This document shows positions 7,864 through 16,463 of a stretch of DNA of 49,453 bases, in pieces; position 1 is the stretch's first letter; each line of letters starts with the position of its first letter. Origin of the DNA: Pseudomonadota bacterium (lineage in GTDB: Bacteria > Pseudomonadota > Gammaproteobacteria > Burkholderiales > Thiobacillaceae); NCBI GenBank assembly GCA_021847835.1, contig JAJZPR010000016.1:1-49453 (forward strand). The letters are read 5' to 3'. A program made the translations under genes and the position numbers. The notes under the pieces were generated by a model. That model had not been told where the DNA came from. It ran no database searches and worked only from the letters and a program-made list of their open reading frames with translations.

Positions 7864-8985
7864 ATGACCAAAAAAGCACTCATCACCGGCGTCACCGGCC
7901 AGGACGGCGCCTATCTCGCCGAATTCCTGCTGGGCAAGGGCTACGAAGTCCACGGCATCAAGCGCCGCACCTCGCTGTTCAACACCGACCGCATCGACCA
8001 CCTGTACCAGGATCCGCACGAGACCGGCCGCCGCTTCATCCTGCACCACGGCGACCTCACCGATTCGTCCAGCCTCATCCGCATCATCCAGCAGGTGCAG
8101 CCCGACGAGATCTACAACCTCGCCGCGCAGAGCCACGTCGCCGTGTCGTTCGAAGAACCCGAATACACCGCCAACTCCGACGCCCTCGGCGCCCTGCGCA
8201 TCCTCGAAGCCATCCGCATCCTCGGCCTCGAAAAGAAAACCCGCTTCTACCAGGCCAGCACCTCCGAACTCTTCGGCCTGGTGCAGGAAATCCCGCAGAA
8301 GGAAACCACCCCCTTCTACCCGCGCAGCCCCTACGCCGTCGCCAAGCTCTACGCCTACTGGATCACCGTCAACTACCGCGAGGCCTACGGCATGTATGCC
8401 TGCAACGGCATCCTGTTCAACCACGAATCCCCCATCCGCGGCGAGACCTTCGTCACCCGCAAGATCACCCGTGCGCTGGCCCGCATCAAGCTCGGCCTGC
8501 AGGATTGCCTATTCCTCGGCAACATGGACGCCAAGCGCGACTGGGGCCACGCCAAGGACTACGTCGAGATGCAGTGGCTGATGCTGCAGCAGGACAAGCC
8601 CGAGGACTTCGTCATCGCCACCGGCGTGCAGTACAGCGTGCGTGACTTCGTCAACGCTGCCGCCAAGGAACTCGGCATGCAGATCCGCTGGGAAGGGCAG
8701 GGCGTCGACGAGAAGGGCTACCTTGTACACCCCTCCCCCGCAAGCGGGGGAGGGGCAGGGGGAGAGGGTCGCTGCATCGTCGCCGTCGACCCGCGCTACT
8801 TCCGCCCCACCGAAGTCGAAACCCTGCTGGGCGACCCCGCCAAGGCCAAGTCCAAGCTCGGCTGGACGCCGAAGATCACGTTCGACGAACTGGTCGCCGA
8901 AATGGTGCGCGAAGACCTCAAGGCCGCCGAGCGCGACGAACTGGTGAAGAAGCACGGCTATAAGGCCATGGATTACCACGAGTAA
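7864..8985 (+). CDS. gmd: GDP-mannose 4,6-dehydratase with in-frame repeat insert
   Basis: A 373-residue SDR enzyme making GDP-4-keto-6-deoxymannose, the first step to GDP-L-fucose. It shows the NADP-binding motif [15 protein letters not shown] near the start, the active-site YxxxK in [12 protein letters not shown] and the family stretch [15 protein letters not shown]. Near residue 290 the chain reads [20 protein letters not shown] where relatives have a much shorter loop before [11 protein letters not shown]. This is an in-frame insertion of a GC-rich palindromic repeat (annotated separately). The rest is intact and the insert lies in a surface loop region, so activity may survive. The partner fcl lies downstream but is split off by a heptamer element. 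Confidence 0.94.
   Translation: MTKKALITGVTGQDGAYLAEFLLGKGYEVHGIKRRTSLFNTDRIDHLYQDPHETGRRFILHHGDLTDSSSLIRIIQQVQPDEIYNLAAQSHVAVSFEEPEYTANSDALGALRILEAIRILGLEKKTRFYQASTSELFGLVQEIPQKETTPFYPRSPYAVAKLYAYWITVNYREAYGMYACNGILFNHESPIRGETFVTRKITRALARIKLGLQDCLFLGNMDAKRDWGHAKDYVEMQWLMLQQDKPEDFVIATGVQYSVRDFVNAAAKELGMQIRWEGQGVDEKGYLVHPSPASGGGAGGEGRCIVAVDPRYFRPTEVETLLGDPAKAKSKLGWTPKITFDELVAEMVREDLKAAERDELVKKHGYKAMDYHE
8728..8768. repeat. GC-rich palindromic repeat inserted in gmd
   Basis: A perfect 11-bp palindrome CCCCTCCCCCG / CGGGGGAGGGG around CAAG (8730-8755) is followed by CAGGGGGAGAGGG. It sits inside the gmd reading frame and keeps it open, adding roughly 10-12 codons. A related motif (CCCTCTTCC ... 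GGGAGAGGGGCAGGGGG) occurs at 19931-19961 outside genes. The exact insertion ends need alignment to an uninterrupted gmd. Confidence 0.7.
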
Positions 8986-8992
8986 GGGCAGA

Positions 8993-9436
8993 TACAAGAT
9001 TCAAGGGGCAAGATTCAAGAAACGCAGCCATGGCCCGGTTCGAGGAATTGGAAGTCTGGAAGAGGGCAGCGCGGCTAAGTGCCGATCTTTACAAGGCGTT
9101 TGTCGATTTGAAGGACTTTGGGTTTCGTGACCAGATCACGCGTGCTGGCTTGTCGATTCCCTCGAACATCGCTGAAGGACACGAACGTGGATCGGACAAG
9201 GAAGTCGCCAATTTCCTGAACTATGCAAAAGGCTCGGCAGGCGAACTCAGAACGCAAATTTATATAGGAATGGATATCGGTTACATAGAACGAGAGGAGG
9301 GAAAACGCTGGCTGGTCGAAGCGGAGGAAATATCCAAAATGCTTCATGCCCTAATAAAAACCATCCGTGCCAGAGCATCCTGACCCTTGAATCTTGCACC
9401 TTGAATCTTGAGACTTGAATCTTGAATCTTGAATCT
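8993..9436. mobile_element. Heptamer-arm element carrying a four-helix-bundle gene (copy B)
   Basis: The left arm is TACAAG, ATTCAAG, GGGCAAG, ATTCAAG (8993-9019). The right arm is seven 7-bp units in register, CTTGAAT, CTTGCAC, CTTGAAT, CTTGAGA, then CTTGAAT three times (9386-9434). The arms are inverted relative to each other and enclose the 117-residue gene at 9030-9383. Other copies in the window have the same arms around a core of about 34 nt instead. The element separates gmd from fcl, which are normally neighbours, and starts 7 nt after the gmd stop. It may be the protein-coding form of the family; that is inference. Confidence 0.65.
9030..9383 (+). CDS. Four-helix-bundle protein (23S rRNA IVS-protein family)
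   Basis: A 117-residue soluble helical protein of the S23/IVS-encoded four-helix-bundle family. The recognisable pieces in order are FEELEVWKRAARLSADLYKA, FGFRDQITRAGLSIPSNIAEG, FLNYAKGSAGELRTQI and EEISKMLHALIKTIRARAS. Relatives are encoded inside intervening sequences of 23S rRNA genes, and a related fold (Avd) serves as accessory protein in diversity-generating retroelements; no reverse transcriptase or variable repeat is seen here. The ATG has no clear ribosome binding site and lies 11 nt behind the left heptamer arm. The stop is followed after 2 nt by the right arm. It interrupts the gmd-fcl pair and has no metabolic link to it. Its function is unknown. Confidence 0.9.
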   Translation: MARFEELEVWKRAARLSADLYKAFVDLKDFGFRDQITRAGLSIPSNIAEGHERGSDKEVANFLNYAKGSAGELRTQIYIGMDIGYIEREEGKRWLVEAEEISKMLHALIKTIRARAS

Positions 9437-10399
9437 AAAATCTACATCGCTGGCCATCGCGGTCTCGTCGGCTCCGCCCTCATGCGCAACCTGCGCGCCA
9501 AGGGCTATGGCAACTTCCTGACCCGCACCCACGCCGAACTCGACCTCACCAACCAGGCCGCGGTCGAAGCCTTCTTCGAACAGGAAAAGCCCGACTACGT
9601 CTTCCTGGCCGCGGCCAAGGTCGGCGGCATCCACGCCAACAACACCTATCCCGCCGAGTTCATCCGCGACAACCTCGCGATCCAGACCAACATCATCCAC
9701 GCCGCGTACCGGAACGGCGTCAAGCGCCTGCTGTTCCTTGGTTCCAGCTGCATCTACCCCAAGCTCGCGCCGCAGCCGATGAAGGAAGAACACCTGCTCA
9801 CCAGCGAGCTGGAGCCGACCAACCGCCCCTATGCGCTGGCCAAGATCGCCGGCATCGAGATGTGCTGGGCCTACAACCGGCAGTACAAAACGCAGTACCT
9901 GGCGGTCATGCCCACCAACCTCTATGGGCCTGGCGACAACTACCACCCGGAAAATTCCCACGTCATCCCTGCGCTGATCCGCCGCTTCCATGAAGCGAAG
10001 CTGGCGAACGCGCCGAGCGTAACCGTGTGGGGAACCGGCACGCCGAAACGCGAATTCCTCTACAGCGAGGACATGGCCGATGCCTGCGTCTACCTGATGA
10101 AGCTGCCGGACGAACAGTTCGTCCCCCTGCTGGGCCAGGACCGTAATGACGGCCTGCCGCCGCTGATGAACATCGGGGTGGGGCACGACCTCAGCATCCG
10201 CGAGTTGGCGGAGATGGTGGCGGTCACCGTCGGTTATCAGGGCGCGCTCGAATTCGATCCGACCAAGCCAGACGGTACGCCGCGCAAGCTGATGGACGTT
10301 GGGAGGCTTAATGGCATGGGGTGGAAAGCCGCCACAGGCATGCAAAAGGGCTTGTCTGTGGCGTATCAGGATTTCATTGCCTCGAATGCGCGTTCATGA
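9422..10399 (+). CDS. fcl: GDP-L-fucose synthase with repeat-derived start
   Basis: A 325-residue NADPH-dependent epimerase/reductase (WcaG family) converting GDP-4-keto-6-deoxymannose to GDP-L-fucose. It shows the Rossmann motif [11 protein letters not shown], catalytic Ser in LGSSCIYPK and YxxxK in PYALAKIAG. Upstream in frame there is a stop at 9416-9418, and the next in-frame ATG (9482) lies beyond the Rossmann motif. The only usable start is therefore TTG 9422, inside a CTTGAAT heptamer, so the first five residues (MNLES) are encoded by the repeat. No ribosome binding site is visible, and expression may be weak or depend on readthrough from upstream. Otherwise the gene is full length. 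Confidence 0.93.
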   Translation: MNLESKIYIAGHRGLVGSALMRNLRAKGYGNFLTRTHAELDLTNQAAVEAFFEQEKPDYVFLAAAKVGGIHANNTYPAEFIRDNLAIQTNIIHAAYRNGVKRLLFLGSSCIYPKLAPQPMKEEHLLTSELEPTNRPYALAKIAGIEMCWAYNRQYKTQYLAVMPTNLYGPGDNYHPENSHVIPALIRRFHEAKLANAPSVTVWGTGTPKREFLYSEDMADACVYLMKLPDEQFVPLLGQDRNDGLPPLMNIGVGHDLSIRELAEMVAVTVGYQGALEFDPTKPDGTPRKLMDVGRLNGMGWKAATGMQKGLSVAYQDFIASNARS

Positions 10400-10458
10400 A
10401 CATGGCGCATCACCCTCGCGACATGGCGGGTCGCTCCCACCCGTGCCGAGCATAGACC

Positions 10459-11697
10459 ATGCTGGGGCTCAAACGACTCAACCCCCTTGCTGCTGTCGCC
10501 GACCAGGCCTGGCTGAGTCTGTTGAGCTTCGCCATTTCCCTCGCCTTCATCTGGGGAGGGACCAAGGCGGAATATGGCGCCTATCTGCTGCTGCTCGCGC
10601 CCTTGTTGCTGATCCAGAGTGTCCAATACGCCATTGTCAATTCGCCGCTGGCCACCTTTCTGCCGGCGGCTGCCGAATCTGAGAAAGCGCGTCTCCGGAC
10701 GACGGCCGTCACCCTGCACATCTATTTGGCGCTGACATGCGCTGTGCTGGGTCTTGTGGGTTTGCTGATTTATGGCTCGCTCGCGCACTTCCGGGTAAGC
10801 GCGCTGCTACTGGCGGGATTTGCGCTGGCGATCATCGGGACCATTGCGCGCGAATCCCAGCGCTCGTTTGCGTATGTGCAAGGCCAGGGAGTGCGGGCGC
10901 TGGGGGGCGACCTTGTATATGGCGCGATTTTGTTGGCGGGCATCGGGCTGGCAATAGCGGGTTCCACGCTGTCTGCCTCTTTCGTATTGATGCTGACCGG
11001 CATTGCCGGCATCACCCCTTTGCTGATGAGAATCGGGAAATTCGAAGGCCTGCAGACCCACGCCGATCCCATCAGGCAGTTCTGGTCATGTGGTCGCTGG
11101 GCCTTGCCCTCGGTCATCGTCACCTGGGTCAATCTCAGTTCCTATCCTTACTTTGCGGGCAAGGCGCTGGGCATCGCGGCCGTGGCGGACATTGGAGCGG
11201 CACGTCTTTTCCTCATGCCGATCGGGCTGTTGATGCCTGCCTGGAGTAACTGGTACCGCCCCAGAATCAGCCGCTGGTCTGCCGCCGGCGATGTCAATGC
11301 AATCAAGCGCATCACGCACACCAGCCTGCTTGCCGGACTTGCGATCATGGCCTTGCTCGCCGTGTTTTTTATCGTGGCCTATCCCTTCCTGGAACATTGG
11401 CTCGGGCCGCAATACCAAGGACTGCAGCCCCTGGTGCTGATGTGGCTGCTTTTCTTCGCCCTCAGCCTTGCGCGCAATTTTTATATGGCCACGCTTATGG
11501 TCGACGGGGGAGGATACAAGATCCTCCACCACATCACCTGGCTGGCACTGGCACTGGCACTGCCGGGCTTCGTTCTGCTTTCGCCCCAAGGGGCGACCTG
11601 GGTGGTCGGTGTGTTGTGTGCAGTAGAGCTGGTTCAAATGGTGCTTGTGGTCATCAAGGCCAGACAATACTGGAGTCGCCTGGAGGCACGGTCATGA
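10459..11697 (+). CDS. Wzx-like polysaccharide flippase
   Basis: A 412-residue integral membrane protein with about 12 hydrophobic segments, resembling O-antigen/EPS flippases of the MOP superfamily. Examples are WLSLLSFAISLAFIWGG, YGAYLLLLAPLLLIQSVQYA and LLAGLAIMALLAVFFIVAY. The context supports the role: it is flanked by nucleotide-sugar and glycosyltransferase genes and overlaps the following GT2 gene (ATGA). It would move the lipid-linked repeat unit to the periplasmic side for polymerisation by the Wzy-like protein at 12850-13998. The ribosome binding site is weak. Assignment rests on topology and neighbours more than on motifs. Confidence 0.8.
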   Translation: MLGLKRLNPLAAVADQAWLSLLSFAISLAFIWGGTKAEYGAYLLLLAPLLLIQSVQYAIVNSPLATFLPAAAESEKARLRTTAVTLHIYLALTCAVLGLVGLLIYGSLAHFRVSALLLAGFALAIIGTIARESQRSFAYVQGQGVRALGGDLVYGAILLAGIGLAIAGSTLSASFVLMLTGIAGITPLLMRIGKFEGLQTHADPIRQFWSCGRWALPSVIVTWVNLSSYPYFAGKALGIAAVADIGAARLFLMPIGLLMPAWSNWYRPRISRWSAAGDVNAIKRITHTSLLAGLAIMALLAVFFIVAYPFLEHWLGPQYQGLQPLVLMWLLFFALSLARNFYMATLMVDGGGYKILHHITWLALALALPGFVLLSPQGATWVVGVLCAVELVQMVLVVIKARQYWSRLEARS

Positions 11698-12716
11698 GTT
11701 CGTCACCCTTCCAGTCTCAGCCCGGGGCGCACACCCCCGTCATCGAATCATCGCAATCCGGAATGGGGCACGAGCCGGGGGCGGGCGGGAGCGAGCCGTC
11801 CGTCACGGTTGCGATATGTACCTTTCGCCGGCCGGAAGGGCTGCAACGTGCATTGGATGGCTTGTGGCGCCAAACGGGAATTCCGGTGGCGAAGGTGACG
11901 GTGATCGTGGTCGACAATGATCCGGCTGGTTCCGCGCGAGCCGTCGTCGACCGAAATCGGCCGCCCCCGGGCTGGATACTGCGATACGTGATCGAACCTC
12001 AACCCGGCGTGTCGCATGCGCGCAATCGCTGTTTGGCTGAATCGCGTACCGATTTGATCGCGTTTTTCGACGACGACGAGGTGCCGGAGCCCGGCTGGCT
12101 GGCAGCGTTGCTGGAAACACGGAAGGCAAGCGGAGCCGACGCCGTGTTCGGGCCGGTGATTTCGCGCTTCGAGACCAGGCCGCCGTCCTGGATGGCGGGC
12201 TGCACGGCGCATAGAAGACCCCGGCATCCGACAGGCAGCATGGTGAATTGGAAGAATTCCCGCACTGGAAACGTGTTGTTAGGCCGCAGGCTGGTGGCAC
12301 TGGCAGGCGGCGGGTTCGACGTCAGATTTGCAACATCCGGGGGGGAAGATGCATTGTTCTTCGCCCGGGCTGAACGCGCAGGAGCAAAACTGATCTGGTG
12401 CGATGAGGCGGTCGTTGTGGAGGACGTGCCGGCCACGCGCATGCGCTTAATTTGGGTACTGGAGCGTTCGTACAAGGGCGGTCAGACCTGGGTGCGTATC
12501 CGGGCCGAATTCAGCCGCGGAATCTGGTTGCCCATGGCCTTGCGCGGCGCCGCGTCCGCCCTGCTTGCCGCCATTGCGCTGTTCCCGGCGCTCCTGATCT
12601 CGCGCGGAGCGGCCGTCCGGCAGGCACAGCGGGTGGCGGGCGGGTTGGGCAAAATGACGGCATGGTGGGCGGCGAATCCGGAGCGTGGCGTGCGTGCCGG
12701 CCACTACGTCGGATGA
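11694..12716 (+). CDS. Family 2 glycosyltransferase
   Basis: A 340-residue GT-A fold glycosyltransferase. After a poorly conserved N-terminus of about 35 residues come VTVAICTFRRPEGLQRALDGL (nucleotide-binding start), IVVDNDPAG, a GVSHARNRCLAES helix and FFDDDEVPEPGWLAALL with the acidic metal-binding motif. Near the C-terminus a hydrophobic stretch (LRGAASALLAAIALFPALLI) suggests membrane attachment. The ATG overlaps the flippase stop. An internal ATG near residue 22 is also possible and would remove part of the nonconserved N-terminus. The sugar donor cannot be predicted. Confidence 0.88.
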   Translation: MSSSPFQSQPGAHTPVIESSQSGMGHEPGAGGSEPSVTVAICTFRRPEGLQRALDGLWRQTGIPVAKVTVIVVDNDPAGSARAVVDRNRPPPGWILRYVIEPQPGVSHARNRCLAESRTDLIAFFDDDEVPEPGWLAALLETRKASGADAVFGPVISRFETRPPSWMAGCTAHRRPRHPTGSMVNWKNSRTGNVLLGRRLVALAGGGFDVRFATSGGEDALFFARAERAGAKLIWCDEAVVVEDVPATRMRLIWVLERSYKGGQTWVRIRAEFSRGIWLPMALRGAASALLAAIALFPALLISRGAAVRQAQRVAGGLGKMTAWWAANPERGVRAGHYVG

Positions 12717-12849
12717 GGGGGCGCACGCCCGCGCGCCCTGGCGACAGGCGCGGCGCGCAGTATGGAGCCTGGGGGGTGCGTATGGGGGCAGGCGTGAACG
12801 CACTCGGGGGACATGGTCGAATGCAATGTTTATCAGTGATGGACGGGCG

Positions 12850-13998
12850 ATGAATAGCATGGAGCACGTGGCAAGTTACAAGAAACCCGTTTCGTTCGGC
12901 GCGCTTCGCCTCGATGAGGTGTTCGGCTATGTCGTGTTCGTGGGGATGATTGCCAGCGTGGCGCTGCCGCCTCTTCGCTATCTCAATTATCTGCTGCCCC
13001 TGATCGGCTTGCTGGTCGTCCTGGCGAACCGTGGCATGCACGTGCCCGATCTGGCGCGCCCCTACCTGGTCGTTGTCCTGGCGAGCCTGGTGCTGATGCC
13101 CTTCGCGAACGGCGAGGGCGTCAAGGACATTTACCTGATCCTGACGGGTTTATCCGTGGCACTGGTGGGCTTCAGGCAGCTATGGCCATGGCGGACGATA
13201 CTGATCGCGGTGCTTCTCGGCTTGGCGGTGAACTTTGCCCTGGTGGGCGCGTACAACGGCTGGAACGCCGTCCTGTCGCATTTCACGTTCGACGTGGCCA
13301 CCTCGCGCTCCACGCTCGAATCCGGGTTCTCCTATGTGTTCGGCCTGCTGGCCGTGTGGGCGGCGTACACGCGGCGCTGGCGCAGTTTTGCCGTGGCCCT
13401 GGTGTTCGCCTTCCTGACCCTGAAGCGCATCGTGATGCTGGGCATCCTGATTTGCCTCGTCGTTCAGTTCATGCCCAGGACATGGCTGCTCAGGCTGTTG
13501 AAGCCGATCCCCATGATGATGGCGAATGCCCTGTTCCTGGTCTTGATCCTGTCATACGGATCGGGCAGTTTCGATGCCATGATTCACGAACTGACCTCGC
13601 AAAGCGCCAACCAATTCGGCATGGGCAGACAGGTGCTGTACAGCTATATTGTGGCAGATTTCTTCCGTGAGCCTTGGCGATTCCTGTTCATGGGAATGGG
13701 GCCGGGTGAAGCCTACGATGTGCTGAAAGGAAGCATGAGCTGGGTGCGGAAGGAGAACCTCCATGGCGACACTCTGAAGATCCTGTATGAATATGGCGGC
13801 GTGGTGCTGGGGGTGTTCATCTGGGCGCTTTATTCATCGCGGCGGCTGGGCGTTCTTCTGATTGCGCTCTACACGAACATCCTGCTGCTGACCGACAACA
13901 CGCTGATCTATCCCTTCTACATTTATTTCGCCACCCTGGTGGCCGCGTGCATAGCGGCCGATGACGATGCCACTGCGACGCCCAAATCGGCAGGCTGA
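12850..13998 (+). CDS. Wzy-like EPS polymerase, membrane protein
   Basis: A protein of about 382 residues with some ten TM segments and a larger loop rich in charged and aromatic residues between about 240 and 310 (MGRQVLYSYIVADFFREPWRF, GMGPGEAYDVL, HGDTLKILYEYGG). This fits the layout of O-antigen/EPS polymerases (Wzy/O-antigen ligase superfamily). Sequence conservation in the group is low, so the call rests on topology and on lying between a flippase, glycosyltransferases and a hydrolase. ATG 12850 has GGACGGG just upstream; ATG 12826 in the same frame is an alternative. The 133-nt gap before it shows no gene. Its 3' end overlaps the next gene by 38 bp. Confidence 0.72.
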   Translation: MNSMEHVASYKKPVSFGALRLDEVFGYVVFVGMIASVALPPLRYLNYLLPLIGLLVVLANRGMHVPDLARPYLVVVLASLVLMPFANGEGVKDIYLILTGLSVALVGFRQLWPWRTILIAVLLGLAVNFALVGAYNGWNAVLSHFTFDVATSRSTLESGFSYVFGLLAVWAAYTRRWRSFAVALVFAFLTLKRIVMLGILICLVVQFMPRTWLLRLLKPIPMMMANALFLVLILSYGSGSFDAMIHELTSQSANQFGMGRQVLYSYIVADFFREPWRFLFMGMGPGEAYDVLKGSMSWVRKENLHGDTLKILYEYGGVVLGVFIWALYSSRRLGVLLIALYTNILLLTDNTLIYPFYIYFATLVAACIAADDDATATPKSAG

Positions 13999-15244
13999 AC
14001 CGGCTGTGCTCTTCCAGATGTGCGCGGGCCTGCTCATGCTGGCCGGCGCATCCGCCAGCGGGGCCCAACAAACGGACAGGCTGCTGCCGCCCGGCAAGCC
14101 CGTCCCGCTTTCCTACTTTGGAATGCACAACCCTCGTTTTCATGACCCGGCCATGCGGCCGAGCATTGAATTCGGAACATGGCGCCTATGGGATGCAGGT
14201 GTCACATGGAGCCAGCTCCAACCGAAGAAACAGGAGTGGCGGTTCGGCAGGCTCGATTTTGCCTTGAACGTGGCCAACGCCAAGGGCTACGAGGTTTTGC
14301 TGACATTCGGCCGCACGCCGTCGTGGGCATCCGAGAAACCCGGCGAACGCTCGTTTTATGGCGCAGGCGAAGCGGCACCGCCGCGCAACATGGACGATTT
14401 TGCGCATTTTGTCCGCCAGGTTGCGACGCGCTACGCAGGCAGGATCAGGCTGTACGAGGTGTGGAACGAGCCCGCATCGAGCGGCATGTTCTCCGGCACG
14501 GTCGATCAGATGGTCGAGATGACCAGAATCGTCGACGAGGAGATGGGGCGCGTCGATCCGCAGGCCCGCGTCGTGTGCCCCTCTCCGGCAAAACATGAGA
14601 GCCTGGCCTGGTTCAGGCGCTTTCTTGCGGCCGGCGGCGCGAACCATTGCGACATCATCGGCTATCACTTCTATACGGATAGCGGGCAACCCGAAGACAA
14701 GTTGAAACTGGTCAGGGAGGTGTCCGGCATTCTCGAAGAAAACGGCCTTGCGTCGAAACCGCTGTGGGATACCGAGTCGGGCCATGCCATCGGCGTGCCC
14801 AAGTACGCGGATTCGGCAGCCGCCAGCGCCGCGGGGCATGTGGCGCGCTGGCTGATCCTCGAATGGGCAAGCGGGGTGGAGCGCTTCTACTGGTATGCCT
14901 GGGATCACGACCGGTTGGGTTTCAAGCACCCGTCCGGCGTCGTCAGGGACAAAGCGCTCGGGGCATACCGACGTGTCCAGCGGTGGATGCTGGGATCGAC
15001 ATTCAAATCATGCAGCCGAATGGGCCAAATGTGGAGTTGCGAATTAAGTCTTGGTAACGGTGATGCGGCAAAAATAGTATGGACGGCAGACAACCGTGAA
15101 GCGGAGGTTGGGATAGGGGCGGAAGCCTGGGTCGAGGATATATATGGTTATAAGGGGCGGCCCGGAGTGAATCGCCTGATCGTGAAGGGAGATCCGGTTT
15201 TGATCGTCGCGATCGACGCGGCATCGAAATCCTGGATGAACTGA
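13961..15244 (+). CDS. Secreted glycoside hydrolase (clan GH-A, GH39-like)
   Basis: A 427-residue protein with a probable signal peptide (basic MTMPLRRPNRQ, then MCAGLLMLAGASASGA) and a TIM-barrel glycosidase. YEVWNEP holds the likely acid/base Glu170, and PLWDTESG holds the likely nucleophile Glu272. This spacing and the Asn-Glu-Pro motif are typical of clan GH-A, closest to GH39/GH5-type enzymes. It overlaps the polymerase gene by 38 bp; a later ATG at 14018 would leave a signal peptide without basic residues. Lying within the EPS cluster, it may trim or release the polymer, as depolymerases in such loci often do. Its substrate is unknown. Confidence 0.83.
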   Translation: MTMPLRRPNRQAEPAVLFQMCAGLLMLAGASASGAQQTDRLLPPGKPVPLSYFGMHNPRFHDPAMRPSIEFGTWRLWDAGVTWSQLQPKKQEWRFGRLDFALNVANAKGYEVLLTFGRTPSWASEKPGERSFYGAGEAAPPRNMDDFAHFVRQVATRYAGRIRLYEVWNEPASSGMFSGTVDQMVEMTRIVDEEMGRVDPQARVVCPSPAKHESLAWFRRFLAAGGANHCDIIGYHFYTDSGQPEDKLKLVREVSGILEENGLASKPLWDTESGHAIGVPKYADSAAASAAGHVARWLILEWASGVERFYWYAWDHDRLGFKHPSGVVRDKALGAYRRVQRWMLGSTFKSCSRMGQMWSCELSLGNGDAAKIVWTADNREAEVGIGAEAWVEDIYGYKGRPGVNRLIVKGDPVLIVAIDAASKSWMN

Positions 15245-15323
15245 TACGGGATAAGCACTCGCTCATTCACCCGCTTGCGCAGGGTGCGCCAGATGTGTTC
15301 CAGCAATTTCAGATAACAGTCAA

Positions 15324-16463
15324 ATGAAGCGAGTTGTAATTGCCCAGCGTAGGTTGACCCATTACCGGGAGCCGCTTTTCGATACCTTGCGCGAGCGTCT
15401 CCGCGAAAGAGGGGTAGAACTTGATCTCCTCGTCGGGCGCGGCACGCCGCAGGAAGAAAAAAAACAGGATGTTGGCTATTTGAGTTGGGCAAAAACGATC
15501 CCGACGCATTATCTGGCTGGAGGAAGGCTTTGCTGGCAGCCCCTCAAAATCCATCTGGAGGAGGGGGATCTGCTGATCGTCACCCAGGAAAACAAGCTCT
15601 TGCAGAACCATTTGCTCATGCTGAAGCCGCGCCGTTTCAAGCTGGCGTTCTGGGGACATGGCGCGAATCTGCAAAGCGGAAATCCCGGCGGTTTCAAGGA
15701 AAGGTTCAAGCGCTGGACGACCAACAGGGTGGATTGGTGGTTTGCCTATACGCAAATAAGTGCGGATTTGGTGAAGGCGGCGGAATTCCCGGACGAGCGT
15801 ATCACTGTGTTGAACAACGCAGTGGATACCGCCGAAATGCAGCGGCAACAACAATCGGTTACGCAGGAGGAAACCCAGGCACTGCGTGCCACGCTGGGCT
15901 TCGGTGCGAGGCCGGTGGGGGCGTATGTGGGCTCTCTCTACGCTGACAAGCGGCTGGATTTCGTGTTCGATGCCGCAGAGGCGATACGTTCTGTAGTACC
16001 GGATTTCCATCTGTTGATCGTGGGCGAAGGACCGGAGCGGGACAAGGTGCAGGCATGGTGTGCGGCTCGCCCTTGGGCGCGCTGGGTGGGCGCGCGTTTC
16101 GACAGGGAAAAGATGGCGTATCTGTCGGTTGCGCAGGTGATGCTGAATCCTGGCTTGGTTGGGCTGGGCATACTGGATGCGTTTGTTTGCGGGGTGCCGA
16201 TGCTGACAACGGACTGTGATCTGCATAGCCCCGAAATTGCCTATCTCGAAAACGGCGTCAACGGCCTGATGACGGCAGATGACCTGAATGCCTATGTTGG
16301 AGCGTGCGTGCGTCTGCTGCGCGAAGAAGGGGCGCTGGCAGTATTGCGCGCAGGGTGTGCTGCCGCTGCCCTGGAATACACGGTGGAAAATATGGCGCAG
16401 CGCTTTTCCGACGGCATCGAGCGCTGTCTGCAAACGCCGCGCTGCGCTGGAGGGGGGCGCTGA
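15324..16463 (+). CDS. GT4-like glycosyltransferase with degenerate EX7E
   Basis: A 379-residue GT-B fold glycosyltransferase. The N-terminal domain starts KRVVIAQRRLTHYREPLFD, and the C-terminal domain shows GAYVGSLYADKRLDFVFDA, LLIVGEGPERDKV and VAQVMLNPGLVGLGILDAFVCGVPML. In GT4 enzymes the last stretch normally carries Glu-x7-Glu; here those positions are Val and Asp (VGLGILD), as in some divergent enzymes. Activity is still plausible. The ATG follows an 80-nt gap after the hydrolase gene. It overlaps the next glycosyltransferase by 1 nt (TGATG), so the pair is coupled. Confidence 0.84.
   Translation: MKRVVIAQRRLTHYREPLFDTLRERLRERGVELDLLVGRGTPQEEKKQDVGYLSWAKTIPTHYLAGGRLCWQPLKIHLEEGDLLIVTQENKLLQNHLLMLKPRRFKLAFWGHGANLQSGNPGGFKERFKRWTTNRVDWWFAYTQISADLVKAAEFPDERITVLNNAVDTAEMQRQQQSVTQEETQALRATLGFGARPVGAYVGSLYADKRLDFVFDAAEAIRSVVPDFHLLIVGEGPERDKVQAWCAARPWARWVGARFDREKMAYLSVAQVMLNPGLVGLGILDAFVCGVPMLTTDCDLHSPEIAYLENGVNGLMTADDLNAYVGACVRLLREEGALAVLRAGCAAAALEYTVENMAQRFSDGIERCLQTPRCAGGGR

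Noticed and set aside
9030..9383. Four-helix-bundle protein as part of a diversity-generating retroelement
   Set aside because: No reverse transcriptase, template repeat or variable repeat is found in the window.
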